Positions 63,304 through 64,000 of a stretch of 64,000 nt of DNA are shown piece by piece. The translations under genes and the position numbers were made by a program. Every line of letters begins with the position of its first letter. The stretch's first letter is position 1. This DNA is from Annulohypoxylon bovei var. microspora (Eukaryota > Ascomycota > Sordariomycetes > Xylariales > Hypoxylaceae), in NCBI GenBank assembly GCA_022836615.1, contig MU405321.1, positions 62,001 through 126,000 of the forward strand, written 5' to 3'. The notes beneath the pieces were generated by a model. The model was not told the origin of the DNA. It did not search any database and saw nothing but the letters and a program-made list of their open reading frames with translations.

Positions 63304-64000
63304 TCATACAGCGTCTGGTAATCGTACTGCTATGTCTCCTGACTGGGTGATGTACCTGACCCAAGGCAATGATGGGTATTGCAGCTAACGAAAGTGTTAG
63401 TTTGTACGTAGACAAGTATTGATGATGATGATGATGATTGACATACCTTAGGTTCTGTGATCTTCAGGTACCGCACTTGAATGCCACTAGTTGTGAAATA
63501 AGGAATCTCAAACTTCACTTGAATGGGTCTCTTAGCGCCCTTGCCCGCATTGACACCGCCCATACTTCCACCAAATCCACCAGTCATACCTCCTCCATGC
63601 TCATCGTCACCTCTCACGCTGGGAAGTCCCAGCTCGGCTCGCATGAGGAATTCCTTACCACCACCAAACTGCTTGATCTTCCATACGATAGCACTCTGTT
63701 CAGGGGCGTAGTGAACGCTGCCGATATTCGTTCGGAACCGCGGCGAGTCAGCATCATCAGGCACCGGAACGATGATTTCGACGTTGTTAGCGGTGCTTCT
63801 TCTCTTGAACTGTGCCTTCGCCTTGAGCATGTACTCGATTCGTGATCCCGAGTGACTTTCGACCACGCACTCAACCCAAACCAGGGGTTTGACTTGTGTG
63901 TTCAACCGATAACTCATCAGCTCAAATTCGCCATCCGGTGGAATAAAGGAGATGGTCCGGTCGTTTTCGAATCGTGATAATCGAACACACTGGTGGAACT
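63304..64000 (-). CDS. AP-1 clathrin adaptor mu subunit, C-terminal part (5' end outside window)
   Basis: Two exons are visible: 64000-63447 and 63384-63304. They read FHQCVRLSRFENDRTISFIP, then the mu homology domain (RLNTQVKPLVWVECVVESHS, EYMLKAKAQFKRRSTANNVE), ending PYFTTSGIQVRYLKITEPK joined to LQYPSLPWVRYITQSGDIAV. This ending is typical of AP-1 mu (APM1). The mu domain binds YxxPhi sorting signals in cargo at the trans-Golgi and endosomes. A Gly-rich insert (GGGMTGGFGGSMGG) is a fungal feature. The last intron contains a (GAT)n run at about 63417-63439. Confidence 0.93.

Overview
The window is nuclear DNA of a filamentous ascomycete. Genes carry short GT-AG introns (about 50-90 bases) with CTAAC/CTGAC-like branch points. 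tRNAs carry introns after position 37. Typical fungal families are present: HapX, a HET-domain protein, an AA9-CBM1 oxygenase, a DAL5-type transporter, and a C2H2 regulator with a fungal regulator-type C-terminal region. A transition-only mutation pattern typical of RIP is visible in a retroelement. A BAS2-like secreted protein and the style of the intergenic DNA suggest Sordariomycetes, perhaps Xylariales; that placement is inference.

Layout. 0-8.5 kb: C-terminal part of a GH78 alpha-L-rhamnosidase, a MITE, a DAL5/ACS-type MFS transporter, an AA9 polysaccharide monooxygenase with a cellulose-binding CBM1, and an amino-acid/GABA-type permease. This looks like a plant-biomass uptake and degradation neighbourhood. 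10-14.4 kb: a Gfo/Idh/MocA (Gal80-like) protein, an unknown single-pass membrane protein, and two intron-containing tRNA genes (Leu-AAG, Thr-AGT). 14.4-18.8 kb: gene-poor. 18.8-29 kb: an 11-exon alcohol (methanol-type) oxidase, a second MFS transporter, tRNA-splicing endonuclease subunit SEN2, and ceramide glucosyltransferase. 29.5-35 kb: one 1810-residue uncharacterised protein with C-terminal Sel1-like repeats. 35-41.3 kb: gene-poor, with simple repeats and an AT-rich stretch. 41.3-50.5 kb: housekeeping block (cytosolic GluRS, mitochondrial ribosomal protein L1, COG2), then the iron regulator hapX and a small BAS2-like secreted cysteine-rich protein. 52-57 kb: second copy of the MITE in the opposite orientation, a small ORF, and a two-finger C2H2 regulator.

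57.5-63 kb is the accessory part. It holds an assembly gap flanked by poly-G and poly-C, a RIP-damaged gag-only LTR element, a second TIR element, a small Gfd2-like RNase H-fold protein with degenerate catalytic motifs, and a HET-domain incompatibility-type gene convergent with it. The window ends in the 3' part of the AP-1 mu subunit gene.

The most interesting signals beyond ordinary annotation are these: (1) the gag-only LTR element with Gln-to-stop and Cys-to-Tyr lesions that fit RIP; (2) the convergent Gfd2-like/HET pair next to it; (3) two TIR element families, one present twice and carrying a shared open frame; (4) a dispersed TAGGTA/CCTAGGTAGG motif seen in many intergenic regions that also forms the outer end of one TIR element; (5) the first intron of the AA9 gene, whose best-matching donor has A in place of the invariant G. 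Exon boundaries were worked out by hand from splice motifs, reading phase and family similarity; no search was run.
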